Shown here piece by piece: positions 17,469 through 26,444 of a DNA stretch of 64,000 bases; within the stretch, counting starts at the first letter, position 1; each line of letters starts with the position of its first letter. The stretch is from Phytomonospora sp040655735. Its GTDB lineage: Bacteria > Actinomycetota > Actinomycetes > Mycobacteriales > Micromonosporaceae. Position numbers and translations under genes: made by a program. The stretch covers positions 62,001-126,000 of the forward strand of contig NZ_JBFAKK010000002.1 in NCBI RefSeq assembly GCF_040655735.1, written 5' to 3'. Under the pieces are notes generated by a model, which saw only the letters and a list, made by a program, of their open reading frames with translations, was not told the origin of the DNA and ran no database searches.

Positions 17469-20400
17469 ATCACGTCCGGGGGTGTTTCGTGGGGCGTTCT
17501 GGCAGGTGGGGACGCCGCAGGAGTCCGTGCCGGGGCGCAGGTAGGAGAGCCAGGCGAGCGTCGCGGAGACATTGGCGCGGGCCCGGGGCGTGAGGCCGGG
17601 GTCGTCGAGGGCCGCGCGGAGGTGCGGGAGAACGATGTCGCGCCGGTTGGCCTTGAGGATCACGCTCGATACTTCGACGGAGAGCCCCGTTTCGAGGTAT
17701 GGATGGGTCAGGGCGCGCACCGCCAAGGCGGCGAACTCCTCATCTCGGCCCAGATGGAACATCAGGCCCATCCAGGGAACGAATAGCTCCACGGCCGACA
17801 CCGTTGCGGCCCGCGCGACGATGGCAGGCAGTGTCCCGTCTCCCTGATGCCGGAGCAAGAGCCCGGCGACGGCGATCAGATCGTTCTCTCCAACTTCCGG
17901 ATCGTCCAGAACCGAAGCGGCCAGTGCCGAGTAGAGAGGAACTCCCGCCTCGGCCAGTTTCTCTGCCGCGATGCGCCGTTTGCGTACGTCGAGCGTGTCC
18001 CAGTTGCCCACGGCCACTTCGCTCTCAGCGTCGTCGACGCCATGACCGAGCAGCAGGAGGGCCATATTTGCCGAGTCCGAATCGGAAAGCTGGGCAGTCG
18101 CGAGCGCGCGCCGTGCGTACGCGACGGCGAGGTCCGGGTCTCCCGCGTACTCCGCTCGTTTCATCAAGACGTTTGGGTTCGTTTCATGCGGTTGGTCATC
18201 GCGCTTCCTGGACGCGCTTTCCGCCTCCAACCGTCCTCGTAGCTCAGTGGCGTTCTCGGTCATTCCGCTCTCGCCCAGGCAATCGATGAGTTCATCCAAG
18301 TAGGACCCGTTCAGCTGGCCGATCGAAGCACGCGAGACCAGGTCGCCGACGACCGTGGCGACTTCGGCGCGGGTTGCCTCCCCAGCGCCTTTGCTCCAGG
18401 CGCGCACCGCCCACCCGATGTCCATGCCGTCGGCATCCGGGGAAGCGAGTACCGCACGCGCCGGTATCGGCACGAGGTCGTGGCGACCCACCTTGGCGAG
18501 GCGGTCGGCAACCTGCGCGAGACTCCAAGGATCCAGGAACTCTAGTCGTCGGTGCTCAACGACTCGGTCGGCCTGGTCTGGTCCGGAGACGGTGAGCCAG
18601 AGTAGGGATGCCTCCACGTCAAGGTCCTCCAGCAGGTGCTTGGCCAGTTCGTGCTCGGCCACCGCCTGCTCGCCGAGTTCGAACAGCGCCTCGATCGCCG
18701 ACAGCCGGACCTGATTTCGCGTGCCCGCTTCAGCGATCACTCCCGAGACGATCTCGATCGGTACGGCCGTCTCCCCGATGACTTCCGTGAGTGTCTGGGC
18801 TATCTGGAGCCTTAGCTCAGGAGACGCCCCATCGAGCAGCCGCACCAGTGGATCGCGGCCATATGCCGGTCCCTTGATCCGAAGTAGAGCCCCGGCGGCA
18901 CCGGCACGCACAGCGACCGGAAGCTCCTCGTGTTCGATCAGGCCCCGAAGGTAGGCCTCGGCCACGGCGTTCTCGCACATCGAGGCGAGCACGCGGAAGT
19001 CGGATCGTCCACTGGCCAGACCGCTGTCGCCGAGGTACCTGACGACCTGCTCCGCCACCGCCGGCGAGACGGCCGCTCCTCCTTCGGCGAGCAGCATCCC
19101 GGCGAAGTCTCCGGAGTCGCGGCGCAGCATCCGGCGAACGCTCGCGTCGAGTCCGCCGTCGTTCGCCTTCCCCCAGATCAGGGCGGTGAACAGCGCCAGG
19201 TTCTCGGGATGGTCGCCGTCCAGCCACGCCTCCAGGTCCGTGGCACTGTCCAGGCCGGCCGCGATCGCCCGCGCCGAGACGTACTCGGCGAAGGAGTGGT
19301 GCAGGAAGCGGATCGACGGTCCCTCGTGGACGAACAGCCCGGTGCCGATGAGAACGTTCTGCACCGAGCCGACGCCGTCGGTGGAGTCCGACGGCAGGCC
19401 CTGGGACTCCGCCCACTCCCGCGCGACCTCCGCGAGGTCCCGCTCGCTCTCCAAACGCGCTCGTCCCAGGTGCTCGATCAGCGCGTCGCGGCGGGCGCGC
19501 GGCCAGCCGTCGGACCGCGACCGTCCGCTGAAACGCTCGTCCACCAGGTACTCGTAGAAGCGTTCGTAGAGTTCGACCCTGCTCGTCGGCAGCGGGCGGG
19601 TCGGCTCCTTGGCGAACATCACCGCCGTGATCGTCGCCAGCAACGGGTTGCGCACCAGTTCGCGCAGCCTGCTCGTGCGGACCTGGTGCAGGTACTGCCC
19701 GGCACGCTCGTCGGGGAACCAGCGCTCGGCGAAGTCGGCCAGGTCGGCGGACTTGAACTCCACCATCCGGTAGTGCCCGATGCGCTCGGTCATCAGGGGT
19801 GCCAGTTCGTCGGAGGGCAGCGCGCGGGTGCTCACCACGAGCCGGAAGTCCCCTCCACCGCGAGCGTGATGGGCGAGGGTGGACACGAGCTTGCGGCGCG
19901 CCTCGTCGTCGGTGATCTCGTCGAGACCGTCGACGAACAGCAGCCACCGCGCTCCGTGCACCCGGCGCGCGAGGAGTTCGGCCGTGACCGAGGTGACGAG
20001 GATCGGCCCGAGGGTGTCGTTGACGGCCCCGGCCAGGGCCGTCGTCCAGCTCCCGGGCCGCACGAGCTCCCGGGCCGGAACCCGCAGGGGGATCAGCGGT
20101 TCGGTGACCGGGCAGTCCTCCTCGGCGCCGAGCCAGCGGCGGGCCAGCAGGCCGGTCACGAAGTACCCGAAGGTGGACTTCCCGCTGCCCGGTTCGCCGG
20201 TGATCAGCAGGTGCTCATGGAGGTTCAGCGCGTCGAGGGCGGTCGCGGTCTCGGGCGTGCCCCGCTTGGGTTCCGGCGCGTCGGCGTCCTCGTGCGCGGT
20301 CACCTGCTGGCGCACGTAGATCGTCGACAACGGCGGGGGTGTGACCTGGAGCCGCTGGTAGGGCAGCTGCTCCACCGTCTCGCTCTGCGCCTCCAGCAGG

Positions 20401-20759
20401 TCCTTCAGCTGAGGATGCGGCTGCCCCGGAATGTCGTCCCAGGAGGAGATCGCGCTCGCCGCGTCCTGGTCGGCGCGCACCTGGCGTTCCGCGGCCCGCC
20501 TCGCCGTTCGCCACAGGGTCTCCGCCTCCGCGGCGGGTTGCCCCAGAGTCGCGGCGATGGTCCGGATCTCTTCGAGTTTCAGCGGGCGGGCGGCCTTGGC
20601 GAGGTCGTAGACCAGGTTCTTGTTGAGCAGCCGATTGGCTTCGAGGAAGGCGTTGACACTGCGGAATCCGGCGTTCTCCAGCGCTCGCGCGAACCACTCG
20701 GCGAGCGGTTCGAAGACCTCGTAGCGCTCCTGCCTCTTCGCTGGCCGTCCCCCCGGCAT
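17448..20759 (-). CDS. NACHT-type STAND NTPase with helical-repeat C-terminus, candidate anti-phage sensor
   Basis: 1103 residues from the ATG at 20759, preceded by AAAGGGG; the frame stays open further upstream but only as a shadow of the MFS gene. Residues ~12-90 form a helical, HTH-like domain (NAFLEANRLLNKNLVYDLAKAARPLKLEEI). The NTPase has Walker A GEPGSGKST (188-196), Walker B LLFVDGLDEI (273-282) with the extra acidic residue of NACHT proteins, sensor-like LVVSTRALPSDEL, and a winged/helical stretch SIRFLHHSFAEYVSARAIA. From ~520 to the end it is all-alpha, HEAT/TPR-like, with a two-Cys tail (DSCGVPTC). STAND NTPases of this shape act in anti-phage defence or regulation by ligand-triggered assembly. 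No separate effector domain is obvious. It stands alone, with an operator-like repeat just upstream. Confidence 0.88.
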   Translation of the reverse strand: MPGGRPAKRQERYEVFEPLAEWFARALENAGFRSVNAFLEANRLLNKNLVYDLAKAARPLKLEEIRTIAATLGQPAAEAETLWRTARRAAERQVRADQDAASAISSWDDIPGQPHPQLKDLLEAQSETVEQLPYQRLQVTPPPLSTIYVRQQVTAHEDADAPEPKRGTPETATALDALNLHEHLLITGEPGSGKSTFGYFVTGLLARRWLGAEEDCPVTEPLIPLRVPARELVRPGSWTTALAGAVNDTLGPILVTSVTAELLARRVHGARWLLFVDGLDEITDDEARRKLVSTLAHHARGGGDFRLVVSTRALPSDELAPLMTERIGHYRMVEFKSADLADFAERWFPDERAGQYLHQVRTSRLRELVRNPLLATITAVMFAKEPTRPLPTSRVELYERFYEYLVDERFSGRSRSDGWPRARRDALIEHLGRARLESERDLAEVAREWAESQGLPSDSTDGVGSVQNVLIGTGLFVHEGPSIRFLHHSFAEYVSARAIAAGLDSATDLEAWLDGDHPENLALFTALIWGKANDGGLDASVRRMLRRDSGDFAGMLLAEGGAAVSPAVAEQVVRYLGDSGLASGRSDFRVLASMCENAVAEAYLRGLIEHEELPVAVRAGAAGALLRIKGPAYGRDPLVRLLDGASPELRLQIAQTLTEVIGETAVPIEIVSGVIAEAGTRNQVRLSAIEALFELGEQAVAEHELAKHLLEDLDVEASLLWLTVSGPDQADRVVEHRRLEFLDPWSLAQVADRLAKVGRHDLVPIPARAVLASPDADGMDIGWAVRAWSKGAGEATRAEVATVVGDLVSRASIGQLNGSYLDELIDCLGESGMTENATELRGRLEAESASRKRDDQPHETNPNVLMKRAEYAGDPDLAVAYARRALATAQLSDSDSANMALLLLGHGVDDAESEVAVGNWDTLDVRKRRIAAEKLAEAGVPLYSALAASVLDDPEVGENDLIAVAGLLLRHQGDGTLPAIVARAATVSAVELFVPWMGLMFHLGRDEEFAALAVRALTHPYLETGLSVEVSSVILKANRRDIVLPHLRAALDDPGLTPRARANVSATLAWLSYLRPGTDSCGVPTCQNAPRNTPGRDEAAPHP

Positions 20760-20777
20760 CGGGTCCCCTTTCGCGCT

Positions 20778-20814
20778 GGAGTTTCCCCGAGTTTCCCACC
20801 GTAGCGGGAAACTC
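20778..20814. promoter_or_regulatory. Triple GAGTTTCCC operator-like repeat between the NACHT gene and a divergent small gene
   Basis: Inverted pair GAGTTTCCC (20789-20797) and GGGAAACTC (20806-20814) with an 8-bp spacer, plus a third direct half-site GGAGTTTCCCC (20778-20788) abutting it. It lies 19-55 nt upstream of the NACHT ATG and 24 nt upstream of the divergent gene. The symmetry strongly suggests a dimeric repressor site; the HTH-like N-terminus of the NACHT protein is one candidate binder. Confidence 0.6.
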
Positions 20815-20837
20815 ACCGCCTCCAACACGCTGGATCC

Positions 20838-21098
20838 ATGCCGCAGCAATTGATCCCGTATCTCGCCCTGGTCCCGCTGGCCGTCACGCTTCTCGCCGTT
20901 CTGCGCACCTGGCTCGCCGAGCGCGCCCGGCTGAAACGCCTCGCCGCGATGATCGCCGACACCGCTCCCGCCAACCGTCCCGCACTTCTGCGCGCCGCCG
21001 CCGCGTACGAAGCGGCCGCCGCCTCCGTCAAGGAGGCGGCGGCCGCTGACGGCCCGCCCGCAGAGGCGGCCCAGCCCGGGTGCGGGCCGTGCCCCTAG
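20838..21098 (+). CDS. Small membrane protein, 86 aa, unknown function
   Basis: One N-terminal membrane helix (LIPYLALVPLAVTLLAVLRTWL) is followed by a basic, then Ala-rich helical cytoplasmic part (RLKRLAAMIADTAPANRPALLRA, AAAAYEAAAASVKEAA) and a Pro/Cys tail (CGPCP). It is divergent from the NACHT gene across the GAGTTTCCC repeats. Its TAG stop shares a CTAG palindrome with the stop of the convergent MFS gene. It could be an accessory to the NACHT protein; that is only a positional guess. Confidence 0.55.
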   Translation: MPQQLIPYLALVPLAVTLLAVLRTWLAERARLKRLAAMIADTAPANRPALLRAAAAYEAAAASVKEAAAADGPPAEAAQPGCGPCP

Positions 21099-22546
21099 CC
21101 GACCGGGACGGGCGCGGGCCCGGCGGCGGCGGTCGGCGCGGTGGTGTCGTCCGGCGCGGGCTGCTTGCGGAGGAGGCGGGCGAGGCCGGCTCCGACGAGG
21201 GTGAGCAGGCCACCGGCGAAGGCGGCGGCGCGCAGGCCGTCGGAGACGTCGCCGACGGGGGCGGGCGTGGCGGAGTGGAGGTCGATGCCGGCGTTGGCGA
21301 TGGCCACCAGGCCGGCGAGGATCACCGCGCCGCCGATGAACTGGGCGGTCGAGGTCATGGCCCCGGCGACGCCCTGCTCGTCGGGCGCCACCTCGGAACC
21401 GGCGGTCATGAAGATGGGCGGGAAGGCGGTCCCGGCGCCGAGTCCCCAAAGGACGATGCCGGGGATCAGGGCCGAGTAGGAGCCGCCGACGGTCATGCCG
21501 AGCCCCAGGGCGAGGAAGGACGCGGCGACCACGACCATCCCCAGCGAGATCGACGTGCGGGTCCCGAACCTGCCGACGATGTAGGGCGCGACCTTCGCCG
21601 CGCCGGCCATCGACAGCGCGCTCAGCGGCAGGAACGCCAGCCCCGCCTGGAGGGTCGTGTAGCCCAGGACGTTCTGCACGTGGCTGGTGAACAGGAAGTA
21701 CTCGGTGCCGATGACGCCCATGAAGATGAACACGACGGCCATCGCGACGACGAGGCTGCGGTTGCGGAAGAGGCGCAGCGGCATCAGCGGCGAGGCGCTG
21801 CGGTGCTCGATCCACACGAACAGGGCCAGCAGGGCCAGTCCGGCGCTCAGCGCGCCGAGCCCTTCGAGGGTCGCCCATCCGCTTTCGGGACCACTGACCA
21901 GACCGAAGACCAGGAGCGTCGCGCCGACGGTGGCGACGATCGCGCCGGGGAGGTCGAAGCCCTTGCCGCTACCGTCCACAGTGGTGTCGCGGTGCAGCAG
22001 CCGGGGCGCGGCGAGCAGGGTGAGGGCGACGACGGGGACGTTGACGAACAGGACCCATTCCCAGCCGAGGAAGCTGGTCAGGACACCGCCGCCGAGGGCG
22101 CCGACGGCCGCGCCGGAACTGCCCGCCATGCTCCAGATCGTGAAGGCGCGAACCTTGGCCTTGCCCTCGAAGGAGATGTTGATCAGGCGCAGCACGGCCG
22201 GGGTGAGCAGCGCGCCGCCGAGTCCCTGGACCGCGCGGGCGGCGATGAGGACGGTCTGCGACTCGGCGAGGCCGCCGACGAGTGAGGCGAGGCCGAACAC
22301 GGCGATGCCGGCGATGAAGACCCGGCGGGCGCCGAGGCGGTCGGCGGCGCGTCCGCCGAAGAGCAGGAAGCCGCCGGTGGTGACGGTGTAGGCGCTGATG
22401 ACCCACTGGAGGGTCTGCGGTGAGAAGTCGAGGTCGCGGCCGATGGCGGGCAGCGCGACGAAGACGATGTCGAAGTCGACGGCGATCAGGAACTGGCTGA
22501 TGGCCAGGAGTGCGAGCCGGAGAGCGGGGCGGTCCTTGCGTTCCAT
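21095..22546 (-). CDS. MFS drug/proton antiporter, DHA2 (14-helix) type
   Basis: 483 residues. The start MERKDRPALRLALLAISQFLIAVDFDIVFVALPAI and motif A GGRAADRLGARRVFIAG are standard for the EmrB/QacA group. Motif C appears as VQGLGGALLTPAVLRLINISF. A full set of helices follows up to LLTLVGAGLARLLRKQP. I chose the ATG at 22546 (AAAGG upstream) over longer readings without membrane character. Probable exporter of hydrophobic compounds; substrate unknown. The 236-nt gap to the divergent lipoprotein gene should contain its promoter. Confidence 0.92.
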   Translation of the reverse strand: MERKDRPALRLALLAISQFLIAVDFDIVFVALPAIGRDLDFSPQTLQWVISAYTVTTGGFLLFGGRAADRLGARRVFIAGIAVFGLASLVGGLAESQTVLIAARAVQGLGGALLTPAVLRLINISFEGKAKVRAFTIWSMAGSSGAAVGALGGGVLTSFLGWEWVLFVNVPVVALTLLAAPRLLHRDTTVDGSGKGFDLPGAIVATVGATLLVFGLVSGPESGWATLEGLGALSAGLALLALFVWIEHRSASPLMPLRLFRNRSLVVAMAVVFIFMGVIGTEYFLFTSHVQNVLGYTTLQAGLAFLPLSALSMAGAAKVAPYIVGRFGTRTSISLGMVVVAASFLALGLGMTVGGSYSALIPGIVLWGLGAGTAFPPIFMTAGSEVAPDEQGVAGAMTSTAQFIGGAVILAGLVAIANAGIDLHSATPAPVGDVSDGLRAAAFAGGLLTLVGAGLARLLRKQPAPDDTTAPTAAAGPAPVPVG

Positions 22547-22782
22547 GACGGGCCTTTCTGCGGAGTCAACCCGTGCCCTTGGGGCACTGTTTGTAACAGG
22601 TATGAAGTTATGTGCCTGTGCGGTCGTCCGTAAGAAGGCAGTTTTGTGTTCCGGTGGCACAAGGATGTGACCGTGCAGGTCAGCGGCCCGCTATTTAGTG
22701 CAAGGTGAGCGTTGCCACTGGCGGGTAGCCTCGGTGGAGCCCACGGATCGTCGCCCGCGATCCACGTTCGCGAGGAGTGCCC

Positions 22783-23595
22783 ATGCCGCTCGTCTCCCTG
22801 CCCGTGCGCGCGTTCGCCGCATGTCTGCTGCTGGCGGTCACGTCGGCGTGCGCCGGTCCGACGGTCACACCGAACGCGCCGATGGGCGCTTCGGCGGAAC
22901 CGGTGCAGTCGCCGGATTCGGCGGGCGAGGCGGCCGCGATCCTGGCGACCGGCAGCTACCGCTTCGACATCGACTTCACGACGCCTCAGCGGACCATGGG
23001 CGGCTTCCAGAAGCCCGCCGCCTCGGCCGAGGGCGGCGGAAGCGCCGACGCCCACGCCGGAACCTTGCGCGTCGCGTACGAGGAGGTCGACTCGCGCTTC
23101 GCGTCGGGCGCCGAGATCCTGATGATCGGCGAGGAGGCGTGGAGCCGGATGACCAGCGGTGGCCGGGCCGTCATCGGCTGGGTGCGGACCGTGCCGGGTG
23201 CGACGGCGTTCTCCGGGCTGGAGCCGTGGGCTCTCCCAGGGGCCGTCGCTTCGGCCGAGGGGGTGGCCCAGACGGCGCCGGGTGAGTACACCGGCACTCT
23301 GGATCTGCGCACCTCCACGCTCGCCGACCTGGACGGGAGCGTCGGCGCGGACGTGTCCGCCGTGCCCTTCACCCTGACGCTCGACGCCGAGGGCCGGCCC
23401 GCCACCTTCCACTTCGCGACCGTCGACGGGACGCTCTCGGCGGCCTACTCCTTCACCGACTACGGCCTCACCGTCGACGAGAAGCCGCCCTCGGACGCCG
23501 AACTCGGCGACCCCCTCGACGCCGCGCCCGGCACCGATACCAAGTGCTCCATGAACGGCGAACCCGTCGACTGCGACGACATCTTCCCCGGCTGA
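22783..23595 (+). CDS. Putative lipoprotein, LolA/LppX-like size
   Basis: 270 residues from the ATG at 22783 (GAGGAG 5 nt upstream; a GTG at 22777 overlaps that site and is rejected). The signal peptide VRAFAACLLLAVTSAC ends in a lipobox (TSAC). The mature part alternates strands: YRFDIDFTTPQRTMGGF, GTLRVAYEEVDSRFASGAEILMIGEEAWSRM, YTGTLDLRTSTLADL, VPFTLTLDAEGRPATFHFAT. This looks like the beta-sheet of actinobacterial LppX/LprG-like lipoproteins (inference). The tail has two cysteines (KCSMNGEPVDCDD). Function not assigned. Confidence 0.75.
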   Translation: MPLVSLPVRAFAACLLLAVTSACAGPTVTPNAPMGASAEPVQSPDSAGEAAAILATGSYRFDIDFTTPQRTMGGFQKPAASAEGGGSADAHAGTLRVAYEEVDSRFASGAEILMIGEEAWSRMTSGGRAVIGWVRTVPGATAFSGLEPWALPGAVASAEGVAQTAPGEYTGTLDLRTSTLADLDGSVGADVSAVPFTLTLDAEGRPATFHFATVDGTLSAAYSFTDYGLTVDEKPPSDAELGDPLDAAPGTDTKCSMNGEPVDCDDIFPG

Positions 23596-23602
23596 CGCCC
23601 GA

Positions 23603-23634
23603 CGGCCCGGCCCGGCGTGAGCCGGACCGGACCG
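23603..23634. terminator. Weak convergent hairpin
   Basis: CCGGC-gtga-GCCGG (core 23612-23625), extendable with mismatches on both sides. It lies in the 55-nt gap between two converging stops. Confidence 0.4.
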
Positions 23635-23650
23635 CCGATCAGCGTCTACA

Positions 23651-25525
23651 TCAGACGGTGCCGCTCACCGTCCACCACCAGCCGGTGGGCATGATGTCGG
23701 GCCCCGTCGAGTAACCCGACTGCCAGTAGTGGTCCTCGGCGTTGGTCAGCCACTTGCCGCCGCCGAGATAGCGCGCCGGCCCGAAGGACCGGTACACGAC
23801 CCCATGGGGTTCCTTCAGCAGCGCCATCGTCGCCCACGCCTTGCGGACGGTGTAGGCCGGCCGGATCGTCCACCACAGGAACTTCTGCGGGAACAGGTAC
23901 TTCGCGAAGGTCCCGCCGGTCCCGCCGCCCACGCAGTAGGCGTTGGTGTGGAAGCCGTTCATCATGTGCATCCCGCGGAACGACTGCCCCCAACGGGAGA
24001 TGTAGTCGTGGGATCCGTTGGTGTCGCGCAGGACCTGGCACGACTCCAGTTGCAGCCACTCGTTGTTCACGTCACCCAGACGCAGGTCCGAGGGCACGAT
24101 GCTGGTGTCGTTCACACTGCTCTTGAACGTGAAGCCGCCCGACCAGCCGTGCCCGGTGTACCACTGGGCGTCGACGTCGTCGGCGTACTCGTAGTCCCAG
24201 CCGCTCTGGCCCGAGTCCTTGAAGTCCTTCTCCCAGGACGAGGCGCCGCGCCAGTCGTGGTCGACGAACTGTCCCTTGCTCTGCATCACCGACTTGAAGC
24301 CGTTCGCGCTGGCCTGCGCGCACTGCCACTCGTCGACGGTCTGCGAGATCCCGACACTGCCGAGGGCGAAGCCCCCGCCACCGGGCTGCGAACCCCCGAA
24401 GAAGCCGCCGTCGCCGTCGGCGACGACGGACGCCAGCGCCGTGATCCCGTTGGCGTCGGTCACTTCCAGCGTCACCGACTCGCCCTTGGCGCCGTCGCGA
24501 GCGGTGCGCCGGTAGCCGACGGAGGGGTCGGTGCTCTTGTCGAGAACGGTCGTCGACGACGACCACTGGTAGCTGTAGGGCGCCGTTCCGCCGGAGACCT
24601 TCGAGGTCGCCGAGACGCTGTCGCCCTGCCGCTGGACGTCGACGGTGAACGACGGCGCCGACTCGCGAACCGCCGGCACGAGCCTGCTCGCCTGCGTGGT
24701 GTCCTGCCCGGCCGGGCGGCACGTGTACTGCGGCCAGACCTCCTTGACGGTCCCGCGACCGTCGGCGTTCTGCGAGGTCAGCTCGGGCATCTGGTAGCCC
24801 AGCGTCGGCTCGCCCTGCTCAACGGCGTCGCCGTACAGGCGCTTGCAGTCGGCGCGGGCCTCGTCGGGGCTGATCACGGGGACCTGGCGGCTCGGGGCGA
24901 GGCGGCGCAGCGACTGCGACAGTTCGGTGACCGTGCCGCCGCCGTCGAAGCTGATGCGCAGGTTCGCGCCCTGACCGGTCAGCGGCAGGCCGTCGAGGGT
25001 GATGTCGAAGCTGACCTGGGTGTCGATGGCGTGCTCGGCGACGACGTTGCCCTTGTCGTCGTTGAGGCTGAAGTTGCTGTGCGAGACGACCGGGAGGGCC
25101 GACATGCCCTCGCTGAGCAGGGCGATCCCGCTCAGCCGGCGGGCCGCGGCGAGCGCCTGGTCCTCCGGGTAGGGCTTGATCGCGGCGAGGGCGGCGAGGT
25201 CGACGGCCGTGCTGACGGTCGGGTTGCCCTCCTCGTCCTTGCCCTGGCCGACGCTTTCCTTCGGCAGTGCCTGGAAGCGCTCGGCGTCGACGTACTGGAA
25301 TGAGCCGTTGGGGTAGAGGGCGTTGCCGACGCGGAATGCCTCGGCGAGGCGGGTTCCGTCGTTGACGGTGAGGCCTTCCTGCGTCACGACGTAGACGGTC
25401 GCCACGCCGCCGGCGCCCTGCGCGGGAATGGCGGGGGCGAGGGACGCGGCGAGAACGACGGCGAGAGCACCGGCTCCGGCCACTGTGGACCCGCGGCGGG
25501 CGGGCTTGCGAACTAAGGATTTCAT
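23651..25525 (-). CDS. Secreted protein with Ig/PKD-like domain and C-terminal DUF6345-like, caspase-like domain
   Basis: 624 residues from the ATG at 25525. A Sec signal peptide (GAGALAVVLAASLAPAIPAQGA) is followed by a ~250-residue N-terminal region with TVYVVTQEGLTVNDG. Next comes a PKD/Ig-like domain (FTVDVQRQGDSVSATSKVSGG, APYSYQWSSS, VTLEVTDANGITALASV). The C-terminal 200 residues begin near VDEWQCAQASANGFKS. There WYTGHGWSGGF places His459-Gly after a strand and WLQLESCQVLRD places Cys496 after another. This His-Gly...strand-Cys layout is that of clan CD (caspase/gingipain) peptidases. The C-terminal part resembles DUF6345 proteins of actinomycetes, assigned from memory. Proteolytic activity is inference. 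Gene stands alone. Confidence 0.8.
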   Translation of the reverse strand: MKSLVRKPARRGSTVAGAGALAVVLAASLAPAIPAQGAGGVATVYVVTQEGLTVNDGTRLAEAFRVGNALYPNGSFQYVDAERFQALPKESVGQGKDEEGNPTVSTAVDLAALAAIKPYPEDQALAAARRLSGIALLSEGMSALPVVSHSNFSLNDDKGNVVAEHAIDTQVSFDITLDGLPLTGQGANLRISFDGGGTVTELSQSLRRLAPSRQVPVISPDEARADCKRLYGDAVEQGEPTLGYQMPELTSQNADGRGTVKEVWPQYTCRPAGQDTTQASRLVPAVRESAPSFTVDVQRQGDSVSATSKVSGGTAPYSYQWSSSTTVLDKSTDPSVGYRRTARDGAKGESVTLEVTDANGITALASVVADGDGGFFGGSQPGGGGFALGSVGISQTVDEWQCAQASANGFKSVMQSKGQFVDHDWRGASSWEKDFKDSGQSGWDYEYADDVDAQWYTGHGWSGGFTFKSSVNDTSIVPSDLRLGDVNNEWLQLESCQVLRDTNGSHDYISRWGQSFRGMHMMNGFHTNAYCVGGGTGGTFAKYLFPQKFLWWTIRPAYTVRKAWATMALLKEPHGVVYRSFGPARYLGGGKWLTNAEDHYWQSGYSTGPDIMPTGWWWTVSGTV

Positions 25526-25740
25526 GGTGGTGTTACCCCCATTGGGCGGTTCGTGCGTGCTGTCCAGGGAGACGGTATTGACGCCGGGACCCCGGGTCGC
25601 GGCACTCAGGGCAAGCATCGGGTCACGGTGAGGCGGCGACGGGGGCAGAGTTTTTCAGTGGGTGTTCAGGGCTTTTCCGGAACCGACCTGACTCGCTCGC
25701 CGCGATGGCGATCTCCGGCCCGCGGCTCGCCGACCGCGCC

Positions 25741-26412
25741 CTACTCCGCCAGCTCGACCTCGGCCAGTGTGAACGCGTGGAGGTGGTCCAGCATCGGCCG
25801 GGGATCGCCTTCCCAGTCGAGCGCGAGGATCTGCGCGCGACTGCGGCGGCCCAGCGTCAACCGTGCCAGTTCGTAGACATCGGTGCGCAGGGTCGCCGCG
25901 GGGGCGCCTTCGCCGAGTGTGCGGTCGATCCCGCCGGCGACCGCGCGGACGGCGGGCAGTCCTTCCGGCCAGCGGCGGGCGAGGTGGGTGAGGGTGAACC
26001 CGGCCATCCAGGCGCAGGTCTCGGCGTTGCGGTCGCCGGGCAGGCCGAGAGCGCCGCGCACGTCCTGCTCGTGCTGCCAGGCGTCCTGGACCATCAGGGC
26101 GCTGCGCTCGTTTCCGGGAGCGGCCAGCACCATGTCGATACCGGGACCGCGCTTCTCCCACTCGGCGCAGACGTCCACAAAGGACAGCGGCGCGCGCTCG
26201 GCGAGCTGGCCGGCCGTCCACTCGTGGTTCGGCATCCCGGTGAGGCGCTGGTCGAGCACGTCGGTGCACATCCCGGCCAGGTGCGCGTAGGTGTCGCGCA
26301 CCGACCATCCGGGCAGGGCGGGGACGGGTTTCGCCTGGGTCGCGGCGTCCATCGTGGACGCCAGATCGAGCAGACGACGGCGGACGGCGGCGTAAGTCTG
26401 GGAAGGCGTCAT
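25741..26412 (-). CDS. Mycothiol-dependent maleylpyruvate isomerase-family (DinB-like) protein
   Basis: 223 residues. PALPGWSVRDTYAHLAGMCTDVLDQRL is the N-terminal signature of the TIGR03083/MDMPI group, including the first metal His of the DinB four-helix bundle. VQDAWQHEQDVRGALGLPGDRNAE carries the second metal-binding histidine region. The C-terminus is the usual alpha/beta MDMPI_C-type tail (AATLRTDVYELARLTLGRRSRAQ). Members use mycothiol in isomerase or transferase reactions, but most are uncharacterised. It is third in a TetR-SDR-DinB operon with gaps of 30-32 nt. Confidence 0.88.
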   Translation of the reverse strand: MTPSQTYAAVRRRLLDLASTMDAATQAKPVPALPGWSVRDTYAHLAGMCTDVLDQRLTGMPNHEWTAGQLAERAPLSFVDVCAEWEKRGPGIDMVLAAPGNERSALMVQDAWQHEQDVRGALGLPGDRNAETCAWMAGFTLTHLARRWPEGLPAVRAVAGGIDRTLGEGAPAATLRTDVYELARLTLGRRSRAQILALDWEGDPRPMLDHLHAFTLAEVELAE

Positions 26413-26444
26413 CTAGGCAACTTAACGACCGTTCGGTCGCCGCG

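Noticed and set aside
18930..20804. 624-codon forward frame antisense to the NACHT gene
   Set aside because: The NACHT protein has clear Walker motifs; the antisense reading has none and lacks a ribosome site.
20778..20814. Similarity of GGGAAACTCC to the eukaryotic kappa-B motif
   Set aside because: Coincidental; bacteria lack Rel proteins and the symmetry is explained by a dimeric repressor site.
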